Assembly: GCA_021851325.1 (NCBI GenBank) | Contig: JAJZDZ010000022.1 | Coordinates: 1-46,786 of the forward strand | Direction of reading: 5' to 3' | DNA from: Pseudomonadota bacterium | GTDB lineage: Bacteria; Pseudomonadota; Alphaproteobacteria; Micropepsales; Micropepsaceae | Length of the DNA: 46,786 bases | Shown here: piece after piece, positions 31,551-40,335 of the stretch | Numbering within the stretch: position 1 is the stretch's first letter | Layout of the letters: each line of letters begins with the position of its first letter | Notes under the pieces: model-generated | Told to the model about the DNA's origin: nothing | Seen by the model: the letters and a program-made list of their open reading frames with translations, nothing else | Databases searched by the model: none | Program-made: the position numbers and the translations under genes

Positions 31551-34500
31551 TCAGCCGGCCGCCAGGAGCTCATGGAGAACCTCGGGTCGGATGGGTTTGC
31601 GCACGAGCTCCACACCCGTGGCCGCGGCCCGACGGGTAACGGCTTCGGAACTGTCGGCGGTCACAATCACGAAGCGGGTTACCTGCGCCCGCAACCGCTG
31701 CTGCAGGCTTAACCCGTCGCCCTGATCCAGATGGTAGTCGACCAGTGCCAGATCAAAATGACCGGTATGGGCGAGCGCCTCGTCACCGTCCCGGGCGGTA
31801 AACACTTGCGCGCCCAGGCGCTCCAGCACCGCACGCAGGCCACGCAGCACTGTTGGCTCATTATCCACGCACAGAACCCGCAATCCCTTGCGCACCGTGA
31901 CGTTGCGCGCAACCGGACGCGACCTTTCCACATCGACCGGATCGGCCCGCGTGATCTCGACCGCAAATACACACCCTCCACCGGCGCGCGGGCGCAGGCT
32001 CACCTCGGTTCCAAGGGTTTGTGCGACCTTGCGTACTATCGCCAGACCAAGCCCGACGCCACCATCTTCCGACCTGCTCGGAGACAGGCGCGTGAACTCG
32101 GCAAACACCACCTCGCGGCTTGCCTCCGGAATGCCGGGTCCGGTGTCCCATACCTCCAGGCGCCAACCCCGCCGGCCAGGCCTGACGCCAACCAGCACAC
32201 CGCCTTGCTGGGTATAGCGAATGGCATTGCCGACAAGGTTCTGCAGCATCGAGCGCACCAGGTTGTAGTCGGAATGCAGCGCCGCCTGCGTCGGCGTAAA
32301 ACGCAAGGCAAGACCCTTGGCCCTGGCCTGCGGCAGGAACTCATGTTCGAGCTGACCGAACAGATCGGCAACCGCAAAGTCGGTCAGATGCGGTTGTACG
32401 CCTCCGACCTCGAGCTTTGACAGGTTGAGCAGGGCATGAAGCAGTTTGTGGGCACTGTCGATCGAGCGGTCGGCATTGACCACCAGTTCGCGCAGATCCT
32501 CCTCGGTGCTGACGGCGGTTCCAAGCGCGGCCAGAAACAGCCTGGCGGCATGCAGGGGCTGTAACAAGTCGTGACTGGCTGCGGCCAGGAAGCGTGTCTT
32601 TGACAGCGTCGCCAGTTCGGCCTGTGCCTTGGCCGCCTCAAGGTCCCGGGTGCGCTCGATTACCCGCGTCTCCAGCTCTTCGTTGGTTACGGCAAGCCGG
32701 GTCATCGCATTGCGCAGCTCGGTGATGTCCGTATAGCTCGTCAGGTAGCCACCGTTCGGCATCGGCGTACCATTGGAGCGGATGATGGTGCCATCCGGCC
32801 GCTGCCGCTCATAGAGGTGCAGACTGCGCCGCCTGATCCGGTCAAGCCAGTCCGCAACCAGAACCTCGACGTCTCCCGGACCATATTCACCACGCAAAGC
32901 ATTGCGGCGAACAACATCGGCCAGCGGGCGGCCCACATAGAGGTAATCCGCGGGGAGCTCGAACATCTCGACGAAGCGACGGTTCCAGACGATCAGGCGC
33001 AGGTCCTGATCGACCACGAAAACACCCTGGCTGAGATTGTCGAGCGTATCATGCAGCAATTCGCGGTTGAACTGCACCGCCTGCGCCGCATTGTCGATGA
33101 CCCGCACCATGTCCCGTGAGCGCAGGGCTCCTCCGGCGAGCGTGCCGGCCACCACGCCGCGGGCAGCCGCCGCGCCAATCACTCCCGCAAGCAGGCGTTC
33201 GGCAGCGCCAGGCAGACTGTCGTCTGGCACCCGTCCCGCGCTGCCATCACTCCCATCCTCCATGCCCGCCAGAGCCTGGCGCGCGGCGTCCTCGCCGACA
33301 AAGCGCGCAATCACATTGCGCAGCCGTACGACGGCTTCATCACGTACCGCCCAGTCATCGGCAGCAACGCTCATTTTCTCGACAAACACACGCGCCTGAA
33401 CACGGTCGACGGTTCCCGGAGTCGTCACGAGTGATACGCCAATGAAGACGAGTGAGTTGAGACCAAGGCTGAGAAGGGCGCCGCCAGTCAGGGGATCAAG
33501 TCCGAGGGCATGATGAAAGCCCGTCGCCACCGCCAGACTATAGCCGTCACCTGCCCCCAGTAAGACCGGAACCGCGAGCAGCAAGAGCCAGATGCCAAAG
33601 CCGCACAGGATACCCGCCACCGCTCCCATGGAATGGGCGCGTCGCCAGTACACTGCCCCCAGAAGCGCCGGCGCAAGCTGCGCCGTGGCGACAAAACAGA
33701 GGAGCCCGATCGAGGCCAGCGCTTCACGGCGGGCAAAACTGAGAGCAACAAGACTTGCAACGACAAGAATGATGACGATGGACCAGCGCCGTGCGCCGAT
33801 GATCAGGGGTTGCAGGTCCTCGCTCCCCCCCTGTGCCAGGCGGGTACGGGTCAGCCATGGCAATATGAACTGGTTCGATGCCATCACCGACAGCGCCACG
33901 GTCTCGACAACAACCATCGCCGTCGCGGCCGAAAACCCGCCGATGAAAACGAAGGCCGTGAGCAGATGCGCCCCTAGAGCATGGGGCAGCGCCAGCACAA
34001 AGAGATCCGGATCGTAACGCGAAGTTCCAAGCAGTTTGAGGCCGGCAGTGGCGATCGGAACAACCGCGATGCAGGTCAAAAGCAGATAAAGCGGCAGCAT
34101 CCACCGCGCCCATCCCATGTCGCGGGGATCCTCGAGCTCAACAAAGCCCATGTAAAACTGACGTGGCAGGCAGATGAATACCGCTGCCGACAGAAGAATC
34201 TGGGTAAAGAATCCGACGTTCAGCACCGGCGGCCGGCTTAAAGGAGCAACCAGATCCAGACCGTGGGGAATGTGCCGCAGCAGCAACAGCACGGCGAAGG
34301 CGCCTGCCGATATCAGGGCCGTCAGCTTGATGATGGATTCGACCGCGATGGCCCGTACCAGACCGGGATTATGCTCGGTCAATCCTACGCGCCGTGCACC
34401 GAACAGCATGGCAAATCCGGCAAGCGCTGCAGCAAAGGCGAAAGTCGTGACTGCACCAGTGGCACTGACGCTGCCGCCCAGCAGCTTCACCGCCATCGTG

Positions 34501-34916
34501 ATCGAACGCAGCTGCAGGGCGATGTAAGGCACGGCCCCCAGAATGGCGACGGTAGCGACCACGGCCCCGACCAGGGGCCTCTTGCCATAGCGCGCCGACA
34601 GAAAGTCAGCGATCGAGCCCGCGTTTTCCCGTTTGGCGGCCACGGCAATACGCTGCCAGAGCGGAAACAGCAGGGTCAGTACCAGGGAAGGACCGATATA
34701 GATCGGCAGATAGTCCCAGCCTGAACGCGCGCCGGTTCCCACTGCACCGAAATAGGTCCACGAGGTGCAGTAGACCGCCAGAGACAGCCCATAGACGAGT
34801 GCCCTGCTGCGGGGCGGGCGCGTTCCCCGATGGCGCTCGGACAACCAGGCCACAGCAAAGAGGAAAGCCATATAGGCGCCAGCGAGCGTCAGGAGCTTGA
34901 CATCGATCAGGTGCAT
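31551..34916 (-). CDS. Hybrid histidine kinase with N-terminal sodium/solute symporter domain (CrbS/MxtR-like)
   Basis: 1121 residues. Residues 1 to about 500 are a 13-helix SSS transporter-like region (YCTSWTYFGAVGTGARSGWDYLPIYIGP, GSIADFLSARYGKRPLVG). A linker follows, then a PAS domain about 640-765 (LDNLSQGVFVVDQDLRLIVWNRRF). The HisKA H-box is FLAAASHDLLQPLHAARLF. The HATPase has NLVGNAIRYTQQG, WDTGPGIP and GVGLGLAIV. The C-terminal receiver is about 1010-1121, with Asp at about 1060 (LALVDYHLD). This matches CrbS/MxtR, which with a LuxR-type partner controls acs in Vibrio and Pseudomonas. No separate Hpt protein is visible. Whether the membrane domain transports or only senses a substrate is open. 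Confidence 0.93.
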   Translation of the reverse strand: MHLIDVKLLTLAGAYMAFLFAVAWLSERHRGTRPPRSRALVYGLSLAVYCTSWTYFGAVGTGARSGWDYLPIYIGPSLVLTLLFPLWQRIAVAAKRENAGSIADFLSARYGKRPLVGAVVATVAILGAVPYIALQLRSITMAVKLLGGSVSATGAVTTFAFAAALAGFAMLFGARRVGLTEHNPGLVRAIAVESIIKLTALISAGAFAVLLLLRHIPHGLDLVAPLSRPPVLNVGFFTQILLSAAVFICLPRQFYMGFVELEDPRDMGWARWMLPLYLLLTCIAVVPIATAGLKLLGTSRYDPDLFVLALPHALGAHLLTAFVFIGGFSAATAMVVVETVALSVMASNQFILPWLTRTRLAQGGSEDLQPLIIGARRWSIVIILVVASLVALSFARREALASIGLLCFVATAQLAPALLGAVYWRRAHSMGAVAGILCGFGIWLLLLAVPVLLGAGDGYSLAVATGFHHALGLDPLTGGALLSLGLNSLVFIGVSLVTTPGTVDRVQARVFVEKMSVAADDWAVRDEAVVRLRNVIARFVGEDAARQALAGMEDGSDGSAGRVPDDSLPGAAERLLAGVIGAAAARGVVAGTLAGGALRSRDMVRVIDNAAQAVQFNRELLHDTLDNLSQGVFVVDQDLRLIVWNRRFVEMFELPADYLYVGRPLADVVRRNALRGEYGPGDVEVLVADWLDRIRRRSLHLYERQRPDGTIIRSNGTPMPNGGYLTSYTDITELRNAMTRLAVTNEELETRVIERTRDLEAAKAQAELATLSKTRFLAAASHDLLQPLHAARLFLAALGTAVSTEEDLRELVVNADRSIDSAHKLLHALLNLSKLEVGGVQPHLTDFAVADLFGQLEHEFLPQARAKGLALRFTPTQAALHSDYNLVRSMLQNLVGNAIRYTQQGGVLVGVRPGRRGWRLEVWDTGPGIPEASREVVFAEFTRLSPSRSEDGGVGLGLAIVRKVAQTLGTEVSLRPRAGGGCVFAVEITRADPVDVERSRPVARNVTVRKGLRVLCVDNEPTVLRGLRAVLERLGAQVFTARDGDEALAHTGHFDLALVDYHLDQGDGLSLQQRLRAQVTRFVIVTADSSEAVTRRAAATGVELVRKPIRPEVLHELLAAG

Positions 34917-35462
34917 GGCGCGCGCTCAGCCGCAAGGATGGGAGCCCGTCTGGCAGGCCGGCGGAGGGGCCCGCCCAAGAAAATCACATCGCAGTGCAAT
35001 ATCGGCCCCCCACAATCCCCACGCCACGCCGACGGTAACAGGGCGAGAATGCTGCCGGAATTTAAGGCGGATGTCTCCGAGCAGATCAAGGGCCGAAGAG
35101 CCGCTGTGCCAGGACAGCTTTCAAACCCATGACAGGTTTTGCCCGGCGCGCGCCTTCGGCCTCGACCGCCCGCCTTCCCCTTATGCCGAGTACAACCCGG
35201 CGTCCCTGGACGGGGTAACGCCAACACCGCCAAAACATGGCGTTGTACAGCCGTCACTTTTGCGGCCAGGCAACGGTGACATGACCGTCCGGTGCCTGCA
35301 CCTAAATTTGGGTGGCTCAGGACCACTGACAGGGCGCGGGAGAGCGGCACACACTGGAGCCGTCCCCGAACGGTGACAAAGCGCGCTACGAATCGCCGTA
35401 CCCAGATCACGGCCCACCAGCAAAGCTTACGCGCTCTAACAGGTCAGGCGATCATGCGCCCA
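34917..35462. other. Intergenic region without a supported gene
   Basis: About 546 bases upstream of the kinase. Long GC-driven open frames on both strands (34897-35376 plus, 34907-35410 minus) have no recognisable domain. A weak inverted repeat AACGCCA/TGGCGTT (35217-35223, 35238-35244) is present. The kinase promoter should be here but was not identified. Confidence 0.45.
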
Positions 35463-36350
35463 CTATTCCGTCCACGGATAAAATGGCATTTGCGAGGCCT
35501 TGCCGCTGAAATGCGGCGTGCGCTTTTCGAGGAAGGCTGTCACACCTTCCTTGCCATCGCCAATGCTGGTGTAGAACATCGCCAGTGAATCCACCCGGTG
35601 TGCCTCCAGGGGATGCGACTGGGCGCTGTTGCGATAGAGCATCTGGCGCATGTAAGCCGTCGCCACAGGCGAACGATTTTCGGTAAATTTCCGTGCCAGC
35701 TTGTACGCTTCATCCAGTAACTGCTCCGCAGGACAGACTGTCTTGACGAAGCCACCACGCAAGGCTTCTTCAGCATCGAAAATCTCGGCGCTGTAGATCC
35801 ATTCAAGCGCCTGCTGCATGCCAACGATCCGCGGCAGGAACCAGGTCGAACAGGCCTCTGGTACGATCCCGAGTTTACCAAACACAAAACCGATCCGCGC
35901 CTTGTTTGACGCAAGACGGAAATCCATCGCTGTCGTCATGGTTGCGCCGACGCCCACAGCCGCGCCATTGATGGCTGCGATGACAGGCTTCTTGCAGGCA
36001 AAAATCGCCAACGCCACCCGCCCACCGGTATCGCGTACGCCGTTGACGATTGCCGGATCGTTCAGACGCGCATGCATGTCTTCGAATGTGGGATGCTGGG
36101 CCTCATCGAGACCAAAGACATTTCCATCTACCGAAAGGTCCATGCCGGCACAAAAGGCACGCCCACTTCCAGTCACGACCACGGCGCGCACACTATCGTC
36201 TTCGCTCGCACGGTCAAAGGCATCCACGAGCTCATTTGCCATCTCGACAGTGAAAGCGTTGAGGTTATCAGGACGATTGAGAGTAATCGTCAGGATGCCA
36301 TCGCTATTGGTCCAGGTTAAAGTTGTGTAGGTGGTATGTGCGTTGGTCAT
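35463..36350 (-). CDS. Enoyl-CoA hydratase/isomerase (crotonase) family protein
   Basis: A 295-residue crotonase-fold enzyme. ITLNRPDNLNAFTVEMANEL opens the fold; FCAGMDLSVDG forms one half of the oxyanion hole and INGAAVGVGATMTTAMDFRLAS the other. KARIGFVFGKLGIVPEACSTWFLPRIVG contains the Glu in PEAC where hydratases place a catalytic acid. A C-terminal helix reading KEGVTAFLEKRTPHFSGK is typical of the hydratase group. It likely hydrates or isomerises a 2-enoyl-CoA in beta-oxidation; the chain or ring specificity is unknown. ATG 36350 (MTNAHTTYTT) is chosen over the 36437 extension. It stands alone between the kinase and the P-type ATPase. Confidence 0.88.
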   Translation of the reverse strand: MTNAHTTYTTLTWTNSDGILTITLNRPDNLNAFTVEMANELVDAFDRASEDDSVRAVVVTGSGRAFCAGMDLSVDGNVFGLDEAQHPTFEDMHARLNDPAIVNGVRDTGGRVALAIFACKKPVIAAINGAAVGVGATMTTAMDFRLASNKARIGFVFGKLGIVPEACSTWFLPRIVGMQQALEWIYSAEIFDAEEALRGGFVKTVCPAEQLLDEAYKLARKFTENRSPVATAYMRQMLYRNSAQSHPLEAHRVDSLAMFYTSIGDGKEGVTAFLEKRTPHFSGKASQMPFYPWTE

Positions 36351-36924
36351 GATTTTCCTGTTTGGGTGCTCCTGCGCCAGAGCTCCAGTATCGTCAATGT
36401 CGTGTCTGCAATCTAGCAAGACATCCGGCCTCGGCAAGAGCGATCAGGAGCGGTACCGTTCGTTCCAGACACCGCTCCATTCAGCCATCGTGACAGATTT
36501 CCGCTGCAACCGAGCCACATGGCGAGCGCAGTCAGGGATCTCATGTTTGGTGGCCTGACCAATGGGAGCGGTGAGGCGCACTGGGCGCCATAACCTCCCC
36601 AAGGTTGCTGGCAGCTCCGGAGCCGGGTCGCAAAGCGCGCCATAGCTGCCAGACTTGGCGATGCAGATATTGGTCCTGAACTCTGCAAGCAGTTCCCCGC
36701 ACTGCCGTCAGGAGACGCTGCAGAGCCTGACGCACCGAAACTCGCGCCGTCAGCCTCGGTTCACGGTGGCCCGGAATTCCACGCCTTAGGGACAGATCGG
36801 GCACAGGGCGTAAACTCCCGCCCGACCATTGACCCCTGTCAAACCCGAGGCTGACTGCAGGCTGCTATCCTGATTGTGACTGGGTGGCATGGGCACATTG
36901 ATCCCGGGCCGTGACGAGGGGCGG
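36351..36924. other. Intergenic region between crotonase gene and P-type ATPase
   Basis: About 570 bases holding the divergent promoters. Minus-strand frames at 36413-36804 give Arg/Ser-rich peptides without domains. A TTGACC at 36829-36834 could be a -35 element for the ATPase, but no matching -10 is seen. No tRNA or repeat was recognised. Confidence 0.4.
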
Positions 36925-39456
36925 ATGGCTACGCGCACGCAGATTGAGGGCCTGACCAGTCACGAGGCCCAAACACGCCTGAAAACCCATGGTCCCAATG
37001 CCCTGCCCGATCCGGATCATCGCGACTTTGTCCGCATCGCGTGGGAGGTCGTGCGCCAGCCGATGTTCGCACTGCTGCTTGCAGGTGGTGCAATCTATAT
37101 CCTGCTTGGTGAAGCTCTGGACGCCATTGCTCTTGGGGCCTTTGCCACGCTGGCGGTCTCGATCAGCATCGTGCAGGAAATGCGCAGCGAACATGTCCTG
37201 GAATCGCTGCGCGATCTGGCCAGTCCTCGTGCCCTCGTCCTGCGCGATGGTGTCCGCAAGCGCATCGCCGGACGCGAGGTGGTTCCAGGTGATGTCATCA
37301 TCCTGACCGAGGGAGACCGCGTTCCGGCCGATGCAATCCTGCTGGACGGCTACGACGTACTGGCTGACGAATCGCTTCTGACCGGTGAAGCGCTGCCGGT
37401 CCGAAAGAAGGCTGCAGAAAGTGATCCTGGCTGGGGCCCTGCCGGCGGCGAAGATCTGCCATTTGTCTTTTCCGGGACTTTGATCGTGCGCGGTACCGGG
37501 CTTGCCCGGGTGGTCGCGACCGGGCTGCGCTCGGAGATGGGCAAGATTGGTCAGGCTCTGCACGGCATCCGCCTGGAGGAGCCGCGGCTGCAGGCGCAGC
37601 TGAGCTGGCTGGTAAAGGATTTTGGCATTGTCGGCCTCGTCATCACCGCCGCAACCGTCATCCTCTTCGGCGCCCTCCGCGGCTCCTGGCTCCACGCCTT
37701 CCTCGGTGGCATCGCTATCGGGATGTCCGCCCTGCCCCAGGAGATTCCGCTCGTAGTGGCGGTGTTCATGGCGATGGGGGCCTGGCGGATTTCGCGCGCG
37801 CATGTTCTCACACGGCGCGCTGCCGCGATCGAAGCCCTCGGTTCGGCAACGGTCCTGTGCACGGACAAGACCGGGACCCTGACCGAAAACCGCATGCGGG
37901 TAGAACACATCATCTGTAACGGCCTGGTCAGCCATCTCAGCGACGGTGTTCCAGGAGAGCCCGCGGCAGCAGCAGTTCTCTACGCAGCATTCGGTGCCAG
38001 CGCAGCCATTGCCACTGATCCGATGGATCGGGCCATTCATGAGGTTGCCGCACTCTTTGCCTGGCGACCATCTGGGGCCATCGTGCACAGTTACGGACTG
38101 CGCCCGGATCTTTTTGCCACCACCAATCTGTGGGGCCATGTGCCGGGACCAGCGCTCCAGGCCTATGCCAAGGGTGCTCCCGAGGCGATCGCGGATCTTT
38201 GTCACCTCTCCGAACCAGAGCGCAGAAAGCTGCTGACAGAGGTCGACAGCATGGCCGCGCAGGGAGTTCGCGTCCTTGGCGTCGCCGCCGGTGAGAGCAC
38301 ACCGGCCCTGCACGACTATCCTGCCACACCCCACGACATTGAGTTCAGATATCTTGGCCTCATCGGCTTTGTCGATCCGCTGCGACCAACTGTTATGGGC
38401 GCCGTCCAGGAATGCCAGGCAGCAGGAATCCGGGTGATCATGATCACCGGCGATTATCCGGCGACCGCAGGGGCGATCGCGCGCGAGGCGGGGATCGATG
38501 CCGGACGCACGCTCACCGGCGACGACCTTGAGAAGATGGACGCCGACGCGCTGGCGGAGGCCATCAAGACCACGAGTGTCTTTGCCCGCATCCGTCCGCA
38601 CCAGAAGCTGAAGCTGGTGGAAGCTTTGAAGCGTGACGGCGAAATCGTCGCCATGACCGGAGACGGTGTCAACGATGCCCCGGCCATGAAGGCCGCCCAT
38701 ATCGGCATCGCCATGGGAGGCCGGGGAACGGACGTCGCCCGCGAGGCCAGCGCGCTGGTCCTGCTCGATGATGACTTTGCCTCGATCGTTGCGACCATCA
38801 AACTTGGGCGGCGCATTTATGATAATCTGCGCAAAGCCATCCAGTATGTGGTTGCCGTCCATATCCCGATTGCCGGTCTCGCCATCATTCCCCTGTTGTT
38901 TGGGCTGCCCCTTGTGCTCATGCCGATCCAGATCGCACTGCTGGAAATGGTGATCGACCCCACCTGCTCGATCGTCTTTGAATACGAAGCCGCAGAAGCC
39001 GATGTGATGCGACGGCCGCCGCGCAACCCGGACGCGCCCTTACTGTCATCCGCCGTCCTCAAATGGGCACTGACCCAGGGCCTCACCGCGCTTCTGGTTG
39101 TCTGTATCTCCCTGATCATCGCCATCCACGAACACTTTGCCGCCAATGATCTGCGGGCACTGGTGTTTTCCACCCTCGTCCTGACCAATGTGGGCCTGAT
39201 CTTCGTCAACCGCTCCTTCCATGCCACGCTCAGAGATGTCCTGCTTCGCCCCAATCCCGCCCTCTGGCTGCTCATGGGTGTGGTTGCGGCGGTTCTGGGC
39301 GCAGCCCTCTACTGGCCGCCACTCCAGGACCTGTTCCGCTTCGGGCCGCTGCACTGGGACGATCTCATGATCTGCGGGGGGGCAGGTATTGCTCTTGTCA
39401 CCATGCTTGAGTTCGGCAGGAAGCTGGCCGGAGGGCTGGCATACGAGATCCGCTGA
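36925..39456 (+). CDS. P2-like P-type cation-transporting ATPase
   Basis: An 843-residue ATPase of the COG0474 type with about ten membrane segments. The actuator loop has LLTGEA (Thr153 to Ala156; usually TGES), the M4 motif is SALPQEIPLV (Gln272 where calcium pumps have Glu in PEGLP), and the phosphorylation site is DKTGTLTENRM (Asp314). KGAPE lies in the nucleotide domain, then the hinge segments MTGDGVNDAPAMKAAHIGIAMGGRGTDVAREAS. The C-terminal segments include HIPIAGLAIIPLLFGLPLVLMPIQIALLEMVIDPTCSIVFE, typical of an uncharacterised bacterial clade. The ion cannot be stated. ATG 36925 follows GAGGGGCGG; GTG/ATG choices upstream add twelve residues. It is monocistronic. Confidence 0.92.
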   Translation: MATRTQIEGLTSHEAQTRLKTHGPNALPDPDHRDFVRIAWEVVRQPMFALLLAGGAIYILLGEALDAIALGAFATLAVSISIVQEMRSEHVLESLRDLASPRALVLRDGVRKRIAGREVVPGDVIILTEGDRVPADAILLDGYDVLADESLLTGEALPVRKKAAESDPGWGPAGGEDLPFVFSGTLIVRGTGLARVVATGLRSEMGKIGQALHGIRLEEPRLQAQLSWLVKDFGIVGLVITAATVILFGALRGSWLHAFLGGIAIGMSALPQEIPLVVAVFMAMGAWRISRAHVLTRRAAAIEALGSATVLCTDKTGTLTENRMRVEHIICNGLVSHLSDGVPGEPAAAAVLYAAFGASAAIATDPMDRAIHEVAALFAWRPSGAIVHSYGLRPDLFATTNLWGHVPGPALQAYAKGAPEAIADLCHLSEPERRKLLTEVDSMAAQGVRVLGVAAGESTPALHDYPATPHDIEFRYLGLIGFVDPLRPTVMGAVQECQAAGIRVIMITGDYPATAGAIAREAGIDAGRTLTGDDLEKMDADALAEAIKTTSVFARIRPHQKLKLVEALKRDGEIVAMTGDGVNDAPAMKAAHIGIAMGGRGTDVAREASALVLLDDDFASIVATIKLGRRIYDNLRKAIQYVVAVHIPIAGLAIIPLLFGLPLVLMPIQIALLEMVIDPTCSIVFEYEAAEADVMRRPPRNPDAPLLSSAVLKWALTQGLTALLVVCISLIIAIHEHFAANDLRALVFSTLVLTNVGLIFVNRSFHATLRDVLLRPNPALWLLMGVVAAVLGAALYWPPLQDLFRFGPLHWDDLMICGGAGIALVTMLEFGRKLAGGLAYEIR

Positions 39457-39559
39457 ACAGCGGTTGATTGAGCGCAGCGGTTGTCAGCTCCCGCGGATTA
39501 ATGAATCAGTCGGAAGACGCACGCGCAACGGTGTCATGAAAACAGCAGAGAGGTAGCTC

Positions 39560-40333
39560 TCACCAGCAAGTGTAACCACCATCGGCCAGAATAATGCTGC
39601 CAGTCAAAAGACTCGCTGCATCGCTTGCCAGAAACAGGATCACTGACGCAACCTCTTCTGGCTCTCCCAGCCGGGCCATTGGCGTACCATCAATCCAGCG
39701 TCGATACATTTCACCCGTTTTATCTGCGAACGCGTTGAGTGGCGTTGCGATATAGGTGGGAGCTACAGCATTGACACGTACACCCCGCCCGGCCCATTCA
39801 GCGGCGAGCGAGCGGGTCAGCTGGTGCACTGCCGCTTTTGAGGCGTTGTAATAGCTCTGGGCCTGCGGGCGATTGACGATGAACCCACTCATCGAGCCAA
39901 CATTGACGACTGCACCACGCCCGTGCGTGAGCATATGGCGTCCGAACGCGCGGGCACACCAGAAGGTACCGTTGAGATTGACATCAAGGACGTTGAGCCA
40001 GTGTTCGTCAGCGACATCCTCAGCTGGTGTCTGACTGCGAGCTATTCCCGCATTGTTGACAAGAATATCGATGCTGCCATGCTCATTCACAAGCGCGTCT
40101 GCAACGGCTGTCACCCGCTTTGAGTCAGTGACGTCCATAATAACGCCTTCAACCTTATAGCCTTCGCCGTCCAGAAGCTCGCAGGCCTGCGCGATTTCCT
40201 GTTTGTTTAGATCGGCAATCGTAACCTTGGCCCCAGCTTCAGCAAGCGCCTGCGCGGTGGCGAAGCCGATGCCTTTTGCTCCGCCGGTCACAACAGCGAT
40301 GCGCCTATCGAGCCGAAATTTTTCAAAATACAT
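39560..40333 (-). CDS. Short-chain dehydrogenase/reductase
   Basis: A 257-residue classical SDR. TGGAKGIGFATAQALAEAG (residues about 17-35) binds the cofactor, with Asp41 in IADL suggesting NAD(H). NNAGIA (about 93-98), Ser at 147-149 (NVGSMSG) and YNASK (Tyr162, Lys166) complete the active site. GGYTCW ends the protein. It oxidises or reduces an alcohol/ketone, possibly the alcohol released by the esterase. It starts two bases after the carboxylesterase stop and is the last gene of the five-gene TonB receptor operon. Confidence 0.92.
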   Translation of the reverse strand: MYFEKFRLDRRIAVVTGGAKGIGFATAQALAEAGAKVTIADLNKQEIAQACELLDGEGYKVEGVIMDVTDSKRVTAVADALVNEHGSIDILVNNAGIARSQTPAEDVADEHWLNVLDVNLNGTFWCARAFGRHMLTHGRGAVVNVGSMSGFIVNRPQAQSYYNASKAAVHQLTRSLAAEWAGRGVRVNAVAPTYIATPLNAFADKTGEMYRRWIDGTPMARLGEPEEVASVILFLASDAASLLTGSIILADGGYTCW

Positions 40334-40335
40334 TC

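Noticed and set aside
31731..32420. 229-codon plus-strand frame opposite the hybrid kinase
   Set aside because: Antisense to conserved HATPase and receiver motifs; no domain of its own.
34897..35410. Opposed open frames of 159 and 167 codons upstream of the hybrid kinase
   Set aside because: Both are Arg/Pro/Gly-rich products of GC-rich DNA with no family resemblance, and they overlap each other.
36413..36804. Minus-strand frames that might be an insertion-sequence remnant
   Set aside because: No transposase motif, terminal repeat or target duplication could be found.
36865..38862. Long minus-strand open frame (665 codons) opposite the P-type ATPase
   Set aside because: It lies wholly antisense to a well-conserved ATPase, has no recognisable domain, and is the usual consequence of GC-rich codon use.
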